In this document: one piece after another, positions 1 through 11,147 of the stretch
Layout of the letters: each line of letters begins with the position of its first letter
Position numbering within the stretch: the stretch's first letter is position 1
Assembly: GCA_010093515.1 (NCBI GenBank)
Contig: MU001679.1
Location: forward strand, 899,918-963,917
Source: Lineolata rhizophorae
Taxonomy: Eukaryota > Ascomycota > Dothideomycetes > Lineolatales > Lineolataceae
Length of the DNA stretch: 64,000 nt
Direction of reading: 5' to 3'
Notes under the pieces: generated by a model
Database searches by the model: none
What the model was told of the DNA's origin: nothing
What the model saw: the letters and a program-made list of their open reading frames with translations, nothing else
Position numbers and translations under genes: made by a program

Positions 1-795
1 GACCAGTTTTTTATCGAGGAATCATAGAAAAACAAGATGGCTAGGGCTTCGAGCGGGGTCTCATTGCGGTCGAGAAACGGCAGCTGGTTGCTAGAACTCG
101 AGAGGTTGATTTTGGCCCTTTAGGGTTGGACAAGGGCGGCCTCTTCGCAGCTCACGCAGATCAAGGCTCCTAGTCGGCTTCACTTCACTCGAGTATCAAG
201 AGTGTGAAGAGTGCAAAGTGATCGCTTTGTGCCGGTACGAAAAGGAACTTCGTGACCGGGAGGATGGCGCACGCGATGCCTGGCCTCAAGGCCTTTGTTG
301 GGGTTGCATAAATCGTACTAGGGCCGTGCAGAGTTAGACCGGAGAAAAATATACGCCTAAGGATTTCCTTTCTAAGCAGTCAGTAGTAGTATCTGCTGTA
401 GCAAGTTAGATCACTACGTACGATAGCCGTGCAGCATTTCTTAGTCACAACTCCGAATTTGGGAAGGGTGTTTTAAGCCAAAAGATTTGCAATAGAGCTG
501 AGGTGGACCAATATACGAGGGACTTACGTAAGGTAGAGAGGAGGTGTGGTCACGTGATTGTGCATATTTGGTTAGCGCATTGGCGGGACGCGACCCACAC
601 GTGTTGCACTTTCTCGCACACTTCACGAGCTGCTACCAAACATCTCTCTCGTCCTCCTAACACACCTCCGCCCCTTTTCGAACGCCTGTCCTTGCCCTCA
701 AACACGAGGAACTACGGTGTCAAATTATCCGTTCCTCGAGCAGGGCTACCCTCTTTCCCAAGCAACCCGTTCCTTTGCCACTGCGCGCTGCAAAA
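1..795. other. Left-edge non-coding sequence and 5' flank of the poly(A) polymerase gene
   Basis: I see no supportable gene here. Open frames exist on both strands but lack family-like sequence and in part overlap the start of the next gene. The last few hundred bases are pyrimidine-rich and presumably hold the promoter and 5' UTR of the downstream gene. Confidence 0.5.
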
Positions 796-3788
796 ATGTC
801 AGGCCGCGGGCGCGACTCGTGGCGGCCGGCGGCACCTGCACGCAATGGTGATCCGCGCTCATCACGTCTGCTGTCCCCACCTCAGGTCCCCGATGTGTAC
901 TCGTTCCATGGTGGAGATAGCTATAGGCCGTCTCCGCCAGATGGACCCCGTCGCCAAGCTCGTTCGCAGCGTGGAGACTTCCGCTTCCGGTCTGACGTGC
1001 CAGCGTCTCGATTCTCGCGCGACGATGTCGCGTATAATCCTATGCGCACGCGTCGCGATCTCCAATTCCGCCACGGCGATCGTGCGTCGGGCCCTTCTAA
1101 TCGGCCCATTCTACGTTCCAGCAAAGAGAAGACCCCGGAGCAATTTGACGGCATGACCGATGGGAATGCTCGCTTCAAGCCATTAGAGGATTTGTCAGAG
1201 AGTGAGAATGAGATGGACATATCCGTAGCGAGCGACAACGAGGAGTCTGGTCCTGAGGCTAAACGCGCCCGAATCAGCAGTGTCCCGACCGAGGAGGAAG
1301 CCGCTAAGCCCAAGTGGTCGAACCCGGATCCCTATAGCTCGACATCGACTCTGCTAGATGCCGGCCCCTCCAAGGCCAAAGGCGTCATGCAGCTGATCAA
1401 GAAAGCAAAGGCAGCGTCGTTGAAGGAAGATACCAAGCCCATTGCGAATAACGCGGATTTCATTTCTTTCGACGATGGAGACCAGAGTGACGATGAATCG
1501 TCCTCTGAATCCTATTCGCCTACTCTGAAGTCACGACTTGCCTCTGGTTCCCGCGGCTTGGAAGACCCCACTGGGAAACAACCTCCCCAAGCAGCGTCGT
1601 TTGCAGCGACTGGCGGCTTTACAGCCATCAATGATAATAGCGCTACTTCCGCAGAGGCATCTGGCGGCTTTGCTGCCATCAACTCCAACAACGCTACTTC
1701 CGCAGAAGCGTTCTCTCACAGCGAGACTTACCTACGTCTCAATCTGACCGGTTACCAGCCTCCTGTGCCAAACAGGAAGCGGAAGCGTGAAGAAATCTCT
1801 GGGGAGGTTGTGCAAGGTTGGAAGGGCGCAGAATCTAACAACAACCCTACCCCGTGGGTTGCTGAGGGTCTTCCTGAATTGGCCGACGTGAGCCTTTGGT
1901 AAGTGAAATTCGTGTTAGACAATCATTCTTGCCACTTTGCACGTTGCGTAACTGCTATACGTGGTAGACACTTTTGAAACCCGCGTAAAATGTGGCCTTG
2001 CATCTTGTAACAGAAATATTCGGAGCGACTTCTTTGACTGATCCGCCCCAGGCTCCATAAAGAAATTTGTGAATTCTACGACTACATGAGGCCGCAGGGG
2101 TTCGAATATAGCATGCGCGAGGCTCTTCTGTCCCGGGTAGCCGCGGCACTTCAAGCCTGCCAGCCAGGCCAGCTATTCTGCTTTGGCTCATTCGCAAGTG
2201 GCCTATTCCTCCCTAATTCAGACATGGACCTGGTCTACTTGTCGGATAAGTTCCGAACCACTGGCGTGAGAGGGTTTCCGGAACAAACTCGCTTCTTGCA
2301 TGTTATGGCCGCCAGCCTGAGGTCGCATAACCTAACGACAATGCAAGACACGGAAGTCGTTGGCAAGGCTAGAGTTCCGATTATCAAGTTCGTGGAGCGC
2401 TCTACATCCCTCAAAGTGGATATATCGTTTGAGAATATGGCTGGCGTCACTGCTATTCGGACGTTCCGCGAATGGAGGATCCTCTATCCGGAAATGCCGG
2501 TCCTCGTCACTGTAATCAAGCAGTTCCTTGCCATGAGGGATCTCAATGAAGTCTTCACTGGCGGCCTTGGAGGCTTCACCATCATATGCCTTGTTGTTAG
2601 CCTACTTCAGAACCTTCCAAACGGACTGGGTAGTCAGCCTAGCAAAGGCTACAATCTAGGGGAGCTGCTCTTGGAATTCTTCAACTTATACGGAAACAAG
2701 TTTGATTATCTCTCCACAGGGATAACGTTGGACCCGCCGGGCTATTTCGCCAAATCGGTATGTTATCATTTGTGTTGAAATATCCACGAAAGAACTCCCA
2801 GTTGCTGACTACGGTGTAGTGCCCTTCAAATAAGCTTTCCATCATTGACCCAAACAATTCAAGCAACGACATATCAAGCGGTTCCCACAAGGTGGATCTG
2901 GTGTTCCAGTGCTTCAAAAAGGCTTACAATAAACTGCGGAAGCGAATTAATCATATTGAACGCTACGCACACCGATACAAAGATCGCAAATCCACCAGCA
3001 TCCTGGGTTTCATTCTCGGTGGTGACTACCGTTCAATTGAGTGGCAACGCCGGCGCCTGCGGGATTTGCACTTCGGACGGGTTCAGGATCGGAACATCCA
3101 ACCACTCAACGGTAATCCCCCAATCCCTTCTGGTTCCACTTCTAGCGCCCTCAATTCCGTGGGATCGGCTTCTTCAAGGAAGGTTCACACATTCGAGCGG
3201 TCTGAATACCGGACTGCAGATGTAGAACTGCTTGAAGAAGTTGGTTTCGTGGCTGTGGATAAGGATGAAGATATGGACGAGTCCGAGTCCATAGCACCGT
3301 CCGATTTGAGTGAAGATACGCTTCAGATGCTATCCCAATCGGTTTTTGAGGTCCCACCCCCACCTCCGCCACCCGTCAGCAGCAAAAAGGGCAAGCGCTA
3401 CTTACCGGGCAAGCAGAGAAAGTCTCGGGGTCAACCGTCGGGACATAATCGCCATCATAGCCGTGGTCGTGGTACTACCGGCAGTTATGGTCGCGGCCGT
3501 GGCAGTCATGGCTATGGCAGCGGCAATCATGGCTATGGCAGCGGCAATCATGGCCATGGTGGCGGCAATCATGGCCATGGTGGCGGCAGTCATGGTTATG
3601 GCAGCAGCAGTCGTGGTCGTGGCAGCGGCGGTCGCGGTCGTGGCAGTCATGGTTATGGCAGCGGCAATCATGGCCATGGTGGCGGCATTCATGGTCATGG
3701 TAGCAGCAGTCGTGGTCATGGTAGCGGCGCTCGCGGTCGTGGCGAGGGCGGTCGTGGTGGGAGCAGTCGAACCCACCCGCGCCTCTGA
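796..3788 (+). CDS. cid14: TRF4/Cid14-type non-canonical poly(A) RNA polymerase
   Basis: Three exons, 796-1898, 2052-2757 and 2820-3788, give 925 aa in phase. The ATG at 796 is the first Met of the frame. Residues 1-350 are disordered, acidic and Ser-rich. The catalytic core starts at WLHKEICEFYDY and has the nucleotidyltransferase signature GSFASGLFLPNSDMD, so the metal-binding acidic residues are D425, D427 and, in LKVDISF, D491. A PAP/25A-associated domain follows (GYNLGELLLEFFNLYG), then the conserved IIDPNN stretch after intron 2. The last ~120 residues are a Gly/His/Arg low-complexity tail. In yeasts this family is the catalytic subunit of the nuclear TRAMP complex, which oligoadenylates aberrant RNAs for exosome decay and supports heterochromatin silencing. 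The protein is longer than the yeast members because of both disordered ends. The family call is firm; TRAMP membership is inferred by homology. Confidence 0.92.
3465..3762 (+). repeat. Coding minisatellite in the poly(A) polymerase tail (~21-bp unit)
   Basis: The last exon contains tandem, imperfect 21-bp units encoding the heptapeptide G-(Y/H)-G-(S/G)-G-N-H, interspersed with RGRG-type units (SSRGRGSGGRGRGS). All changes keep the reading frame. RG-rich units are typical targets of protein arginine methyltransferases. Confidence 0.85.
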
Positions 3789-4743
3789 AGTCTTAAGTTA
3801 GCGGTTCAAAAGATACGCAGTATCGAAGCCTAGAGGGTTTGAAAATCCCAACATTTTCGAATACTCTAGACCGATATCGTACCTTCAAAGCTTTACTCAT
3901 TGACGACGCCTAATTACCGACCGATCGATATGTAAGATAAGAGAACGCTAACGGCTCGGAAGGAAATTTTCGTTCTCCGAACCGACGTAGGCCAAAGCGA
4001 TAATTGCCGGCCATCGAAGCTTATCATTGAATTCAGACTTGTGGCCATGAGAGCCATATTCTATCAAAAGTGTATTCATACGGCACTTCACTTCATCCGC
4101 TCCTCGGTGCAACATCAACGGCGCCTTCGTGAGCCATATCAAGAATGAACCCGTGTAATTTCAGGTATGTTCTTCCTATCCTACCCTGACGTAAGTCCGG
4201 AGTGAGAATTGCGATACATTGTTTATGTCTAGGTTGTAAAAGCAGTTGTGATACACCAGCAGCTTGAGCATGGCCTGTGGCGGCTACTGGACTGTCAGCA
4301 CTCAGTCCGCGGAAAGTCCCTCCCTGCATAAGCCTTGTTTTCTGTATTGAAGAGGTTAAGATTGTTTTATGTTAGTGTCTGTGTGGAAGAGTATGTCTTG
4401 TTCGTGGACTTGGCTATGGCCGCCTCGACAATAAGAGCAATAGGCGATCATGGCGTGCCTTCGTGCTTTTTCTGTGCTCTTTTGTCTCTATCAAAGTATT
4501 ACTTAGCGTCGGCCTAGGCAAGTTAACCACGAACGGCCTCTTCAACTGCTCTTGGGACCTGACGAAATTCATGTCGGTCGCGTTCGTGGCTGCGCCTAAG
4601 CCTCTTTCATTTCCGTAGTGTGTCAGGGCTTTCTCTGCCTAGGTTTAATTATTTCTTGTGCTATGATGCTTCTCTGGTGCTAGTGGCCGGACACTCTTCT
4701 TTGGAGCTGCAGGTTTCTACCTTACGGCCTGTGCCTCGTGCTA

Positions 4744-4947
4744 CAGACCTTCGGGTCTGCTCCCTCCACTAACTTTCATTCATTGCGCGTAGGTTCGAGC
4801 GGGCTGTTCAACCTGTCTGAAGAGATGGTTTCGGCAGTGGTTGCCGTTGTTCCCGCAAGGGCCCAGCGCGACTAAACTTTTCTTGCCCGCCATTGCCTTC
4901 CGGCGAGGGCGGGCCCCTTTCTCATTTCTGCTCCCGCTTTATGCGGG
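4744..4947. other. Cluster of stable hairpins, possible structured RNA
   Basis: Three perfect stems lie within 204 bp: CAGACC-TTCG-GGTCTG at 4744-4759 (a UUCG tetraloop closed by C-G); GCCCGCC at 4885-4891 paired with GGCGGGC at 4908-4914 and enclosing a smaller GCC-TTCC-GGC hairpin; and CCCGC-TTTAT-GCGGG at 4933-4947. Such a run is unusual in otherwise featureless intergenic DNA. I could not match it to U1-U6, U3, RNase P/MRP, SRP or telomerase RNA landmarks. It could be a non-coding RNA, part of a long 3' or 5' UTR, or chance in GC-rich sequence. Confidence 0.25.
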
Positions 4948-5711
4948 TCTGCAAGGAGGGAGGTGGTCTCGCTGTTGGACTGGTGATTGAAAATGCCCGA
5001 CATATATGGTTGAGCTCAAGTCGTTCGCCTTGTTAGCATCTTACCACCTACTTGGAAGGGATTAGGAAATGTAAGCCTCGTTCAGCATCGAGCCCAACGT
5101 CATAGCAATTCTGCGACGTTCAACGATATTGTAGAATTCGCCGGGTTAGGCAACCAACGAATCGGCGCCCCGCGGCAACGAGCATATGTATGCGCGCCGT
5201 TTCGGAACCAGAACACAGAGAAGCTAAAGCAAGACCTCTTGAAGCCTCAGCACGCTCTGACCTAACCCCTAAAGCGGGGAGAAAAAAAGGGCACCTTGCC
5301 GCGTCGAAAGCTGAAGGTCAGTGGCTGTGTCGCGCCTAGCGAGGGAGGCTGTGCCAGCCACACAGCATGGAGCTTCGCTCCTCCGCGCCTCGGGGGACAC
5401 CAAACGTGCTCTCCACCTATCAAGAAGAATCACGACGAATGCTCTCGCGACGCAAATTGCCGTCTTCCCTGGTGCCTGTTGGGATCATGCTGCGACGGAA
5501 GAGCCCTGCAGGTTCCGGGCCGGGTGCGACCCGTGCTCAGTTTACGATGGGGTATTGGAACGGGTTTTATACGCCCTCTTCGGCGGCTCGTAGCCTTGCG
5601 TGCGTTGTGGGCGAGGCTGAGCTACCCCAGCATTTATAGTCGGTCATTCTCCCCGTATCCTTCCGGTTTCTTCGTCTGGTTTTACTCTCGCAGCATTGGT
5701 TGAACTGCCAG

Positions 5712-5719
5712 TATATAAG
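5712..5719 (+). promoter_or_regulatory. TATA box candidate (TATATAAG)
   Basis: A TATATAAG match sits 111 bp upstream of the ATG at 5830, a plausible distance for a fungal TATA element with a short 5' UTR. It is the only strong match in the immediate upstream region. Confidence 0.35.
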
Positions 5720-5829
5720 CGCTAGAATTGCACGAATGCCGTTTGTCAGTGTTGGCTTTCACGATAGCTATTTTTTTTGACGCCGTAGTGCTCCTATGAA
5801 AGCCCTTACTCCCGGTTGACCACGCCAAT

Positions 5830-8059
5830 ATGGCGGACGCCGTCTCTCTATCCTTCCAAGTATTCTCAATATGCATCAAAGGTACGCTCAACACTTCAAG
5901 AATTTCAGGGCTTTGCGCTAACGCTCCTACCAGGCTACCAGCTCCTGTCCGACGCTAAGGACATGCCCAAAGAATGGCACCACCTGCGAATCCGGCTCAA
6001 GACGGAGCAGTACCGCCTCATCGACTGGGCTCATGTGGCCCAGCTCGACGAGGCCGGTGATAAGCTGCTCATCAGCAACGCGAGCAAAGGGCTGTTTCTC
6101 GACGTGCTCGACGAGCAGCAGAAGCTCCTACTCGGCTTCGGCAAGTACGACGAGCGGCACAAGAAATTCTCGCGGCCGATGCTAGTCGAGCTCGCTGAGG
6201 AGGCGGGCGGCGCGATACCGGGGCCGCCGCCGTATAACAGCGACGGCTACGACGGCGGCGACAGCGGTCCCTGCTCGCCCACCATCGCGAGGGCCGAGAC
6301 GGGGGACATCCAGAAGCGGTTCCCGCAGTCGGAAGAGCTGCTGCAGAAGTCGCTCGCCTTCATGGACAAGACGCGGCTGTTCCCGAAGCGGCTGCGGTGG
6401 GCGCTGTGGGACCAGTCCAAGGTCGAGACGCTGATCGCCAAGCTGAGCTGCCTGAACGACTTCCTGAAGGAGCTGCTCGACCGCCGGCAGCTGGCCACGC
6501 TGGCCGAGCACTCGATGCGCACCAACTACCAGATCATCCAGCTGCATTCGAAGGTCGACCACTTGATGGAGCTGATCGCCGCGCAGCGCCTGGGTACAAG
6601 CCTGTCGGCCGTCGCGGGGAACCGCCAAGGCGCCAGCCTCAGCCTCGGTGACAACGCCGGCAGTCCGGTACGCTCCTACATGCGCGCGCGCGGCTTCGAG
6701 GACGAGGGCTCCGCCGACGAAGACGCCGACGGCGACGGCGTTGCCGACGGCGAGCGCCGCGACCGAGAGCGCCGCCCCGGCCTGGCGGACCTGGCCGGCT
6801 TCAAGGCGCTCAGCTCGGCCATCAACGCCGAGCAAGTCACCGACGAGTTCGCAGGCCACCTGGCTCCGGGCCTGACGCGGCGCGAGATCGAGGATGTGGA
6901 GTTGCGGCGGCGCGAGATTGAGCTAATCGGCGAGGACGGCGACTGCTACGGTGGCAACGACGATGGCGGCGCCACCGACGGTTGCGGCGCTGACTCGTGG
7001 CGCGCGGAGGCGTGGTTCAAGCCTCGCGCCGGACAGACGCGCCGCGTCTGGATTGAGTGGAAACGGTACGACCCCGTGACGTTCGAGGGCACGCCGGATC
7101 CTAAGACAGAGGCGCGCGTGCGCGCGCTGGCGACGCTTCTCGCGAAGAACAACCGCGCCGATCGGCTGCGCGACGCCTTCGGGGCCCCACACTGCCTGGG
7201 GTACTTCCGGGACGTGGACGACGAGGACGAGGAGACCGAGGGCGGCGTGGTCGTCTCGCCGACAAAGGAGCCCGATCAGCGCTGCCGGTTCGGCCTCGTG
7301 TTCGAGAAGCCCGGGGGCGTCAGGCCGGATACGAGGCCCGTGTCGCTGCTCGAGCTGCTGCGCGATGCCGGCAGGGACGTGCCCAGCCTGACGGACCGCA
7401 TCGCGCTGGCGCGCACCGTAGCCGAGTGTCTGGAGCGGCTGCACGCCGTCGATTGGCTGCACAAGGGGCTGCGCAGCGACAACATCGTCTTCTTCCCCGA
7501 CGAGGCCGGCAACGTCCATCTCTCGCGGCCCTTCGTCTCCGGCTTCGACTATTCGCGTCCTGCCATGAACGAGGACATGACGGAGAAGCCGCCCGAGAAC
7601 CCCGCCTGCGACCTGTACCGCCACCCCAAGGTGCACGGCGGCGTGCGGGACTTGCCTCCCCAAACGCCGCCTCATGCATCCCCGCATTCGCATCAATCCG
7701 CCTCCTCCTCGTCCGCCTTCAAGAAGTCCTATGACATATATTCCCTCGGCGTCATCCTGCTCGAGATCGCCCGCTGGCAACCCCTCGACAAGATGCTCGG
7801 CATCCCAGACATCGACCGAGCCAAACCGAAACAGACACGGCTTGTGCGCAACCGCCTGCTTCGCGAGAAGGAGTTCCTGGGCTTCATCAGAAGTTACCTG
7901 GGGAATACCTTCGAGGAGGTGGTCAGAGCGTGCTTGGTGGGGCCGAAGGCGTTTGGGATCGCAGAGGACGCCGACGAAAAGGATGGCCTAGTGGGTGAGG
8001 TGCTACAGCGAGCATTCTATGCGAATGTAGTAGGGAAGTTGGTTGAGATGAGGGTTTAA
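5830..8059 (+). CDS. HeLo-domain protein with C-terminal pseudokinase domain
   Basis: Exons 5830-5881 and 5934-8059 give 725 aa. The short first exon (MADAVSLSFQVFSICIK, then GYQLLSDAKDMP) restores the hallmark HeLo N-terminus; without it the frame would start in intron sequence. The HeLo domain covers about residues 1-215, and similar helical bundles in HET-S act as membrane-permeabilising cell-death domains. A charged linker (~280-370) leads to a protein-kinase-like fold from ~385. The beta-3 lysine is kept in IEWK (K394). The catalytic loop reads H527-K-G-L-R-S-D-N534, so the HRD aspartate is Gly. The DFG position reads G554-F-D, so the metal-binding Asp is also lost. DIYSLGVILLE (helix F) is intact. 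I infer a catalytically dead kinase that may gate the HeLo domain. Such HeLo-kinase fusions are common in Sordariomycetes, and the function of this one is unknown. Confidence 0.88.
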
Positions 8060-8544
8060 GATTAGCCAAGAACAGCGGAGAACGTAAGTTCGTTGAGGGC
8101 GTACTATGACGTACCATTACTATGGCTTTTAGCATATGATCATTTCTCATTGTTATACTCGTATTCATAATTGCCCTTTCCTTTCTTATTCTATGGATAT
8201 TTGGATGGATGTACTAGCAATCGTCGGGTGATTTCACCACTGCTCTAGTTTTGCTATGAATTCCCCCCCCTCCCCCCTGCAGCCTAAGGACAAAGTCGGA
8301 AATATCAACAATAAGACCATCTGGAAAACATCAAAAATCAAGGTCCGTATTACTGTAGAAAGGCATCTTTCTGTGCCGAGGTGAACAAGCCGTTATAGCT
8401 TACCCTGTTGTGAGCTTCGCACTATGCATCTTTCCCGCACTCCATACGAACTTCAGAGGGTTCGACAATATTCCTTGGGTTATCATTGATAGCGTGCCCT
8501 TCTCCTTAACTCCTTAATAACGCATTTAGAACGCCGGTTTCCTT
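8060..8544. other. Convergent intergenic spacer (3' UTRs)
   Basis: Lies between the stop of the HeLo-pseudokinase gene and the stop of the F-box gene on the other strand. AT-rich, with one short C-run near 8263. No gene is seen; presumably the two 3' UTRs. Confidence 0.5.
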
Positions 8545-9519
8545 TCAAGTCGATCTCGTCTTGCGTTCGCTTTGCATGAACATATCCCGAATGCTTCCAG
8601 CTTCGTGGCCCACTCTTAGGCTCAAATCCTCACTGTCTTTGGGCAAAAAAAGGTGACTAAGCCATATGGGGTCATTGGGGGTGCTTCCGTTTCCGAAATC
8701 CTTCCAGATCCTTATGACCACGCGTTGCGGTGCCTCATGAAGGGCGACGGAATAGTCTGTGGCGCAGCGATCGCACGAGTCGTGCCTTTCGATAGCGTCT
8801 TCATAGGCTTTCGCCCGATAAAATTTAAGCCAGAGCTTAAAGGATGAAGACGACATATCAAAATCGTTCCAGAAGCTCTGGCCTCGGTGCGGGCAAATCT
8901 GGATAGGGGGTGGATGGTCGCCTCTGAATAGCGTCTCGAAGCTCGCTTCGATGTCGTAGTAGGCGTGCAGGATGAAGCGGCCGTTGATGACGCGTGGGCG
9001 GGCGGAGTAAGTGCCTCCGAGCCATGGGAATGAATACGGATTGATGGGGGAGCTGTGCGGCGCCATCAACCTAGCCAGATACTCGCGGTGAACATTTCCG
9101 ATGCGAGCGAACTTTACAGAGAGTGCCACGTGTCGATGTGCCACGGAATAATCCAAGCCGCAGTAGCGCCACGAATATACCGGGGGCGACTTGCATCGAG
9201 ACTGGTTGGATGATGCGGTGCGGCTTGGGACGTCGTCCTCGTCTACGTTGTGCAGTTTGTTGCAGTCTAGACATAGGTATTGGTCCGGCAGACACGGCGC
9301 AAGCTTGATCAGGAGCTCGAGCCGTTCACGCCGACCGATTCGATGAACGGCCGAGGTGTATTTGGAGTGGAGGAGGAGTCGCATGACCTTGCAAGTCTGG
9401 CCGAGCAACATTGTGCTCTCCAGCGGAAGCGCGTCGAACAGGACGAGAAGCACGTCGAGGGGTAAGTCGAGGAGGTTTCGGCGGTTCTCGTCATGGCGGG
9501 TTAGTCGGGGTCGCTCCAT
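8545..9519 (-). CDS. F-box domain protein
   Basis: A single exon of 324 aa, ATG at 9517-9519 and TGA at 8545-8547. Residues ~14-55 (LLDLPLDVLLVLFDALPLESTMLLGQTCKVMRLLL) are a clear F-box: Leu-Pro start, then the Trp/Leu-spaced hydrophobic helices. F-box proteins bind Skp1 and act as substrate receptors in SCF ubiquitin ligases. Downstream are two cysteine pairs, CLDC (around residue 83) and CDRC (around 245), which may bind a metal; no known substrate-binding repeat (WD40, LRR) is visible. The remainder is Trp/Tyr-rich and resembles the many lineage-specific fungal F-box proteins. Substrate unknown. Confidence 0.82.
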   Translation of the reverse strand: MERPRLTRHDENRRNLLDLPLDVLLVLFDALPLESTMLLGQTCKVMRLLLHSKYTSAVHRIGRRERLELLIKLAPCLPDQYLCLDCNKLHNVDEDDVPSRTASSNQSRCKSPPVYSWRYCGLDYSVAHRHVALSVKFARIGNVHREYLARLMAPHSSPINPYSFPWLGGTYSARPRVINGRFILHAYYDIEASFETLFRGDHPPPIQICPHRGQSFWNDFDMSSSSFKLWLKFYRAKAYEDAIERHDSCDRCATDYSVALHEAPQRVVIRIWKDFGNGSTPNDPIWLSHLFLPKDSEDLSLRVGHEAGSIRDMFMQSERKTRST

Positions 9520-11147
9520 AGTCAGGCTACAAAGGTACCTAGCTTCCGATGATTTGTAGCAGCGTCGGGTTGGTGTAGAGACGGGAGTAATACGTGGTTG
9601 TGACCGGGGTGGTGATGGCCCGAGGCAAGATGCCGTCGATGCGAAAGGAGACAGGGCGGTCGCATGGAGTCAACTAATTGCAACGAGCTATGAGCTGGTG
9701 GAAACTGCCATGGAAAGATTTCTTCGGAGTACCGGGTGTGAGTCACGAGGTCCACTTCGTGCTACCAAAAGCTTTCGATGCCCGTGGGACTCTCAAGTGG
9801 ATTTATTGGTAGCGAAACCCGGTTACCAAGATCGATCGATACCGCGGAAAGCACTAATGCTACCCCTTTCTAAGTAAAGAAGGCATTTATATAGGCAGTT
9901 GTACTTACCTTCAGTTCAACAATAACATAATTCGGTTTCATGCCTGTTTATCCCAAGATTTGCTTTCTCGAGGCTGGAGTGCAGCTCTCTGTACCGAGTT
10001 TACTTTGCGTAATCCTTATCTCTTCACTCCACCGCAAAGCCCGAGCCAGCGTTCGTAGCTATAATGCTTTGGAGCAATCAAACTCTACTGGAAGAATGGC
10101 GAGCATGTTCACTTCAACCAAAGTTCCCTATTCCGGAACACACCGACTCTAGAAGCAAGTTGAGTGAGATGTAGCATCCAACGTCTCCTTTCGTAAGTTA
10201 CCTAACTAATTGCTTCCGCAATCGACGGCACTCTTTCGCTCCCGCGTTAGTATAAGTGGGCGAACACTACAACGGAGGCAATGTAGACTAATATTGGAAA
10301 TCGATGGAACCATACGTGGACGAGCCAGAAACGATGACTGTACAAGGTCTTCAAAATCTTGTTTGTATTCCATATGCAATCCATGTAAGTGGGGTTCCTA
10401 TATGTCTAGTTCTAGAGGGATGATAATGTTTGTTTACTTGTAGACTCGGGTTGAGTGCCGTTGGTCCTGCGGCGAATCACGTTGCGGCAAGAAAGCTCTA
10501 CGAACATTCAAGACCACTAGTGTAAAATTGACATCGAGATCTTTCCTGTATTTAGAAATATGCAGCGCTTATGTCAGTAGTATGTAAAAGCGGCGTTCAT
10601 ATTCGGGATTTCCTGCCCATTAGCCTCTTAAAAATCTACAGGCGGCTTTCGAAATCATTGGCTCGACACTGCGCATGGCCAGCATAGAAGCCGGCATGTT
10701 AGTTCCAACACCATTCTATACGTCCACAATTTCGGCATCTCAGATTCTAGGCACACCACGCACAGCAAACGCATATTCACACAGTCACCCAAAAGAAGTA
10801 GACAATGTTTGTTCCAGATGTCTTCCAATTTCACTCCGCCACGCTTTCTATTCAGTTCAAAAAAACAGGCTCATGATTTCCCTCCCCTGTATAATATTTC
10901 CTTACCCCCCCCCCCCCCCCCAATTATCCAGGGGGGACCGACCATCAACACAAGGGAGGAACATGCAAGGTGTGTAGTTAAAAGGTGTTCAAGGCAACGC
11001 CAACATCAACAGACGAAGGGGACTGGCAGAGGTCAGACCAGCAGCATGAGTGTGGGTGAGGATAGATGGATCCGCCGGTAAGGCTTCCCAGTCCCCGCGT
11101 CGAGGTAAGAATAAATGCAGGCAAGACAGGGCAGCACGGGCGTAGGA
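9520..11147. other. 1.6-kb intergenic region without a recognisable gene
   Basis: Upstream flank of the F-box gene and 3' flank of profilin. The open frames present are short and not family-like. It holds a 17-base C homopolymer at 10905-10921. Nothing else stood out. Confidence 0.5.
10905..10921. repeat. Homopolymer of 17 C
   Basis: An uninterrupted C-run in the 3' flank of profilin, about 225 bp from its stop codon. It is likely length-variable and prone to sequencing error. Confidence 0.8.

Larger units (their letters stand above)
3789..5829. other. 2-kb intergenic region with a GC-rich structured segment
   Basis: No protein family is recognisable in any frame. Short open frames around 5296-5703 are GC-rich but do not resemble proteins. 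The part between 4740 and 4950 is dense in stable hairpins (separate entry). The right end is the promoter of the HeLo-pseudokinase gene. Confidence 0.5.

Noticed and set aside
5258-5280. Telomere-like word CCTAACCCCTAAA
   Set aside because: A single imperfect unit (four C instead of three) with no tandem copies; too short to suggest a telomerase RNA template or interstitial telomere.
5296-5703. Overlapping GC-rich frames upstream of the HeLo-pseudokinase gene
   Set aside because: All three frames are open because of composition; none has recognisable motifs, and a TATA candidate lies just downstream.
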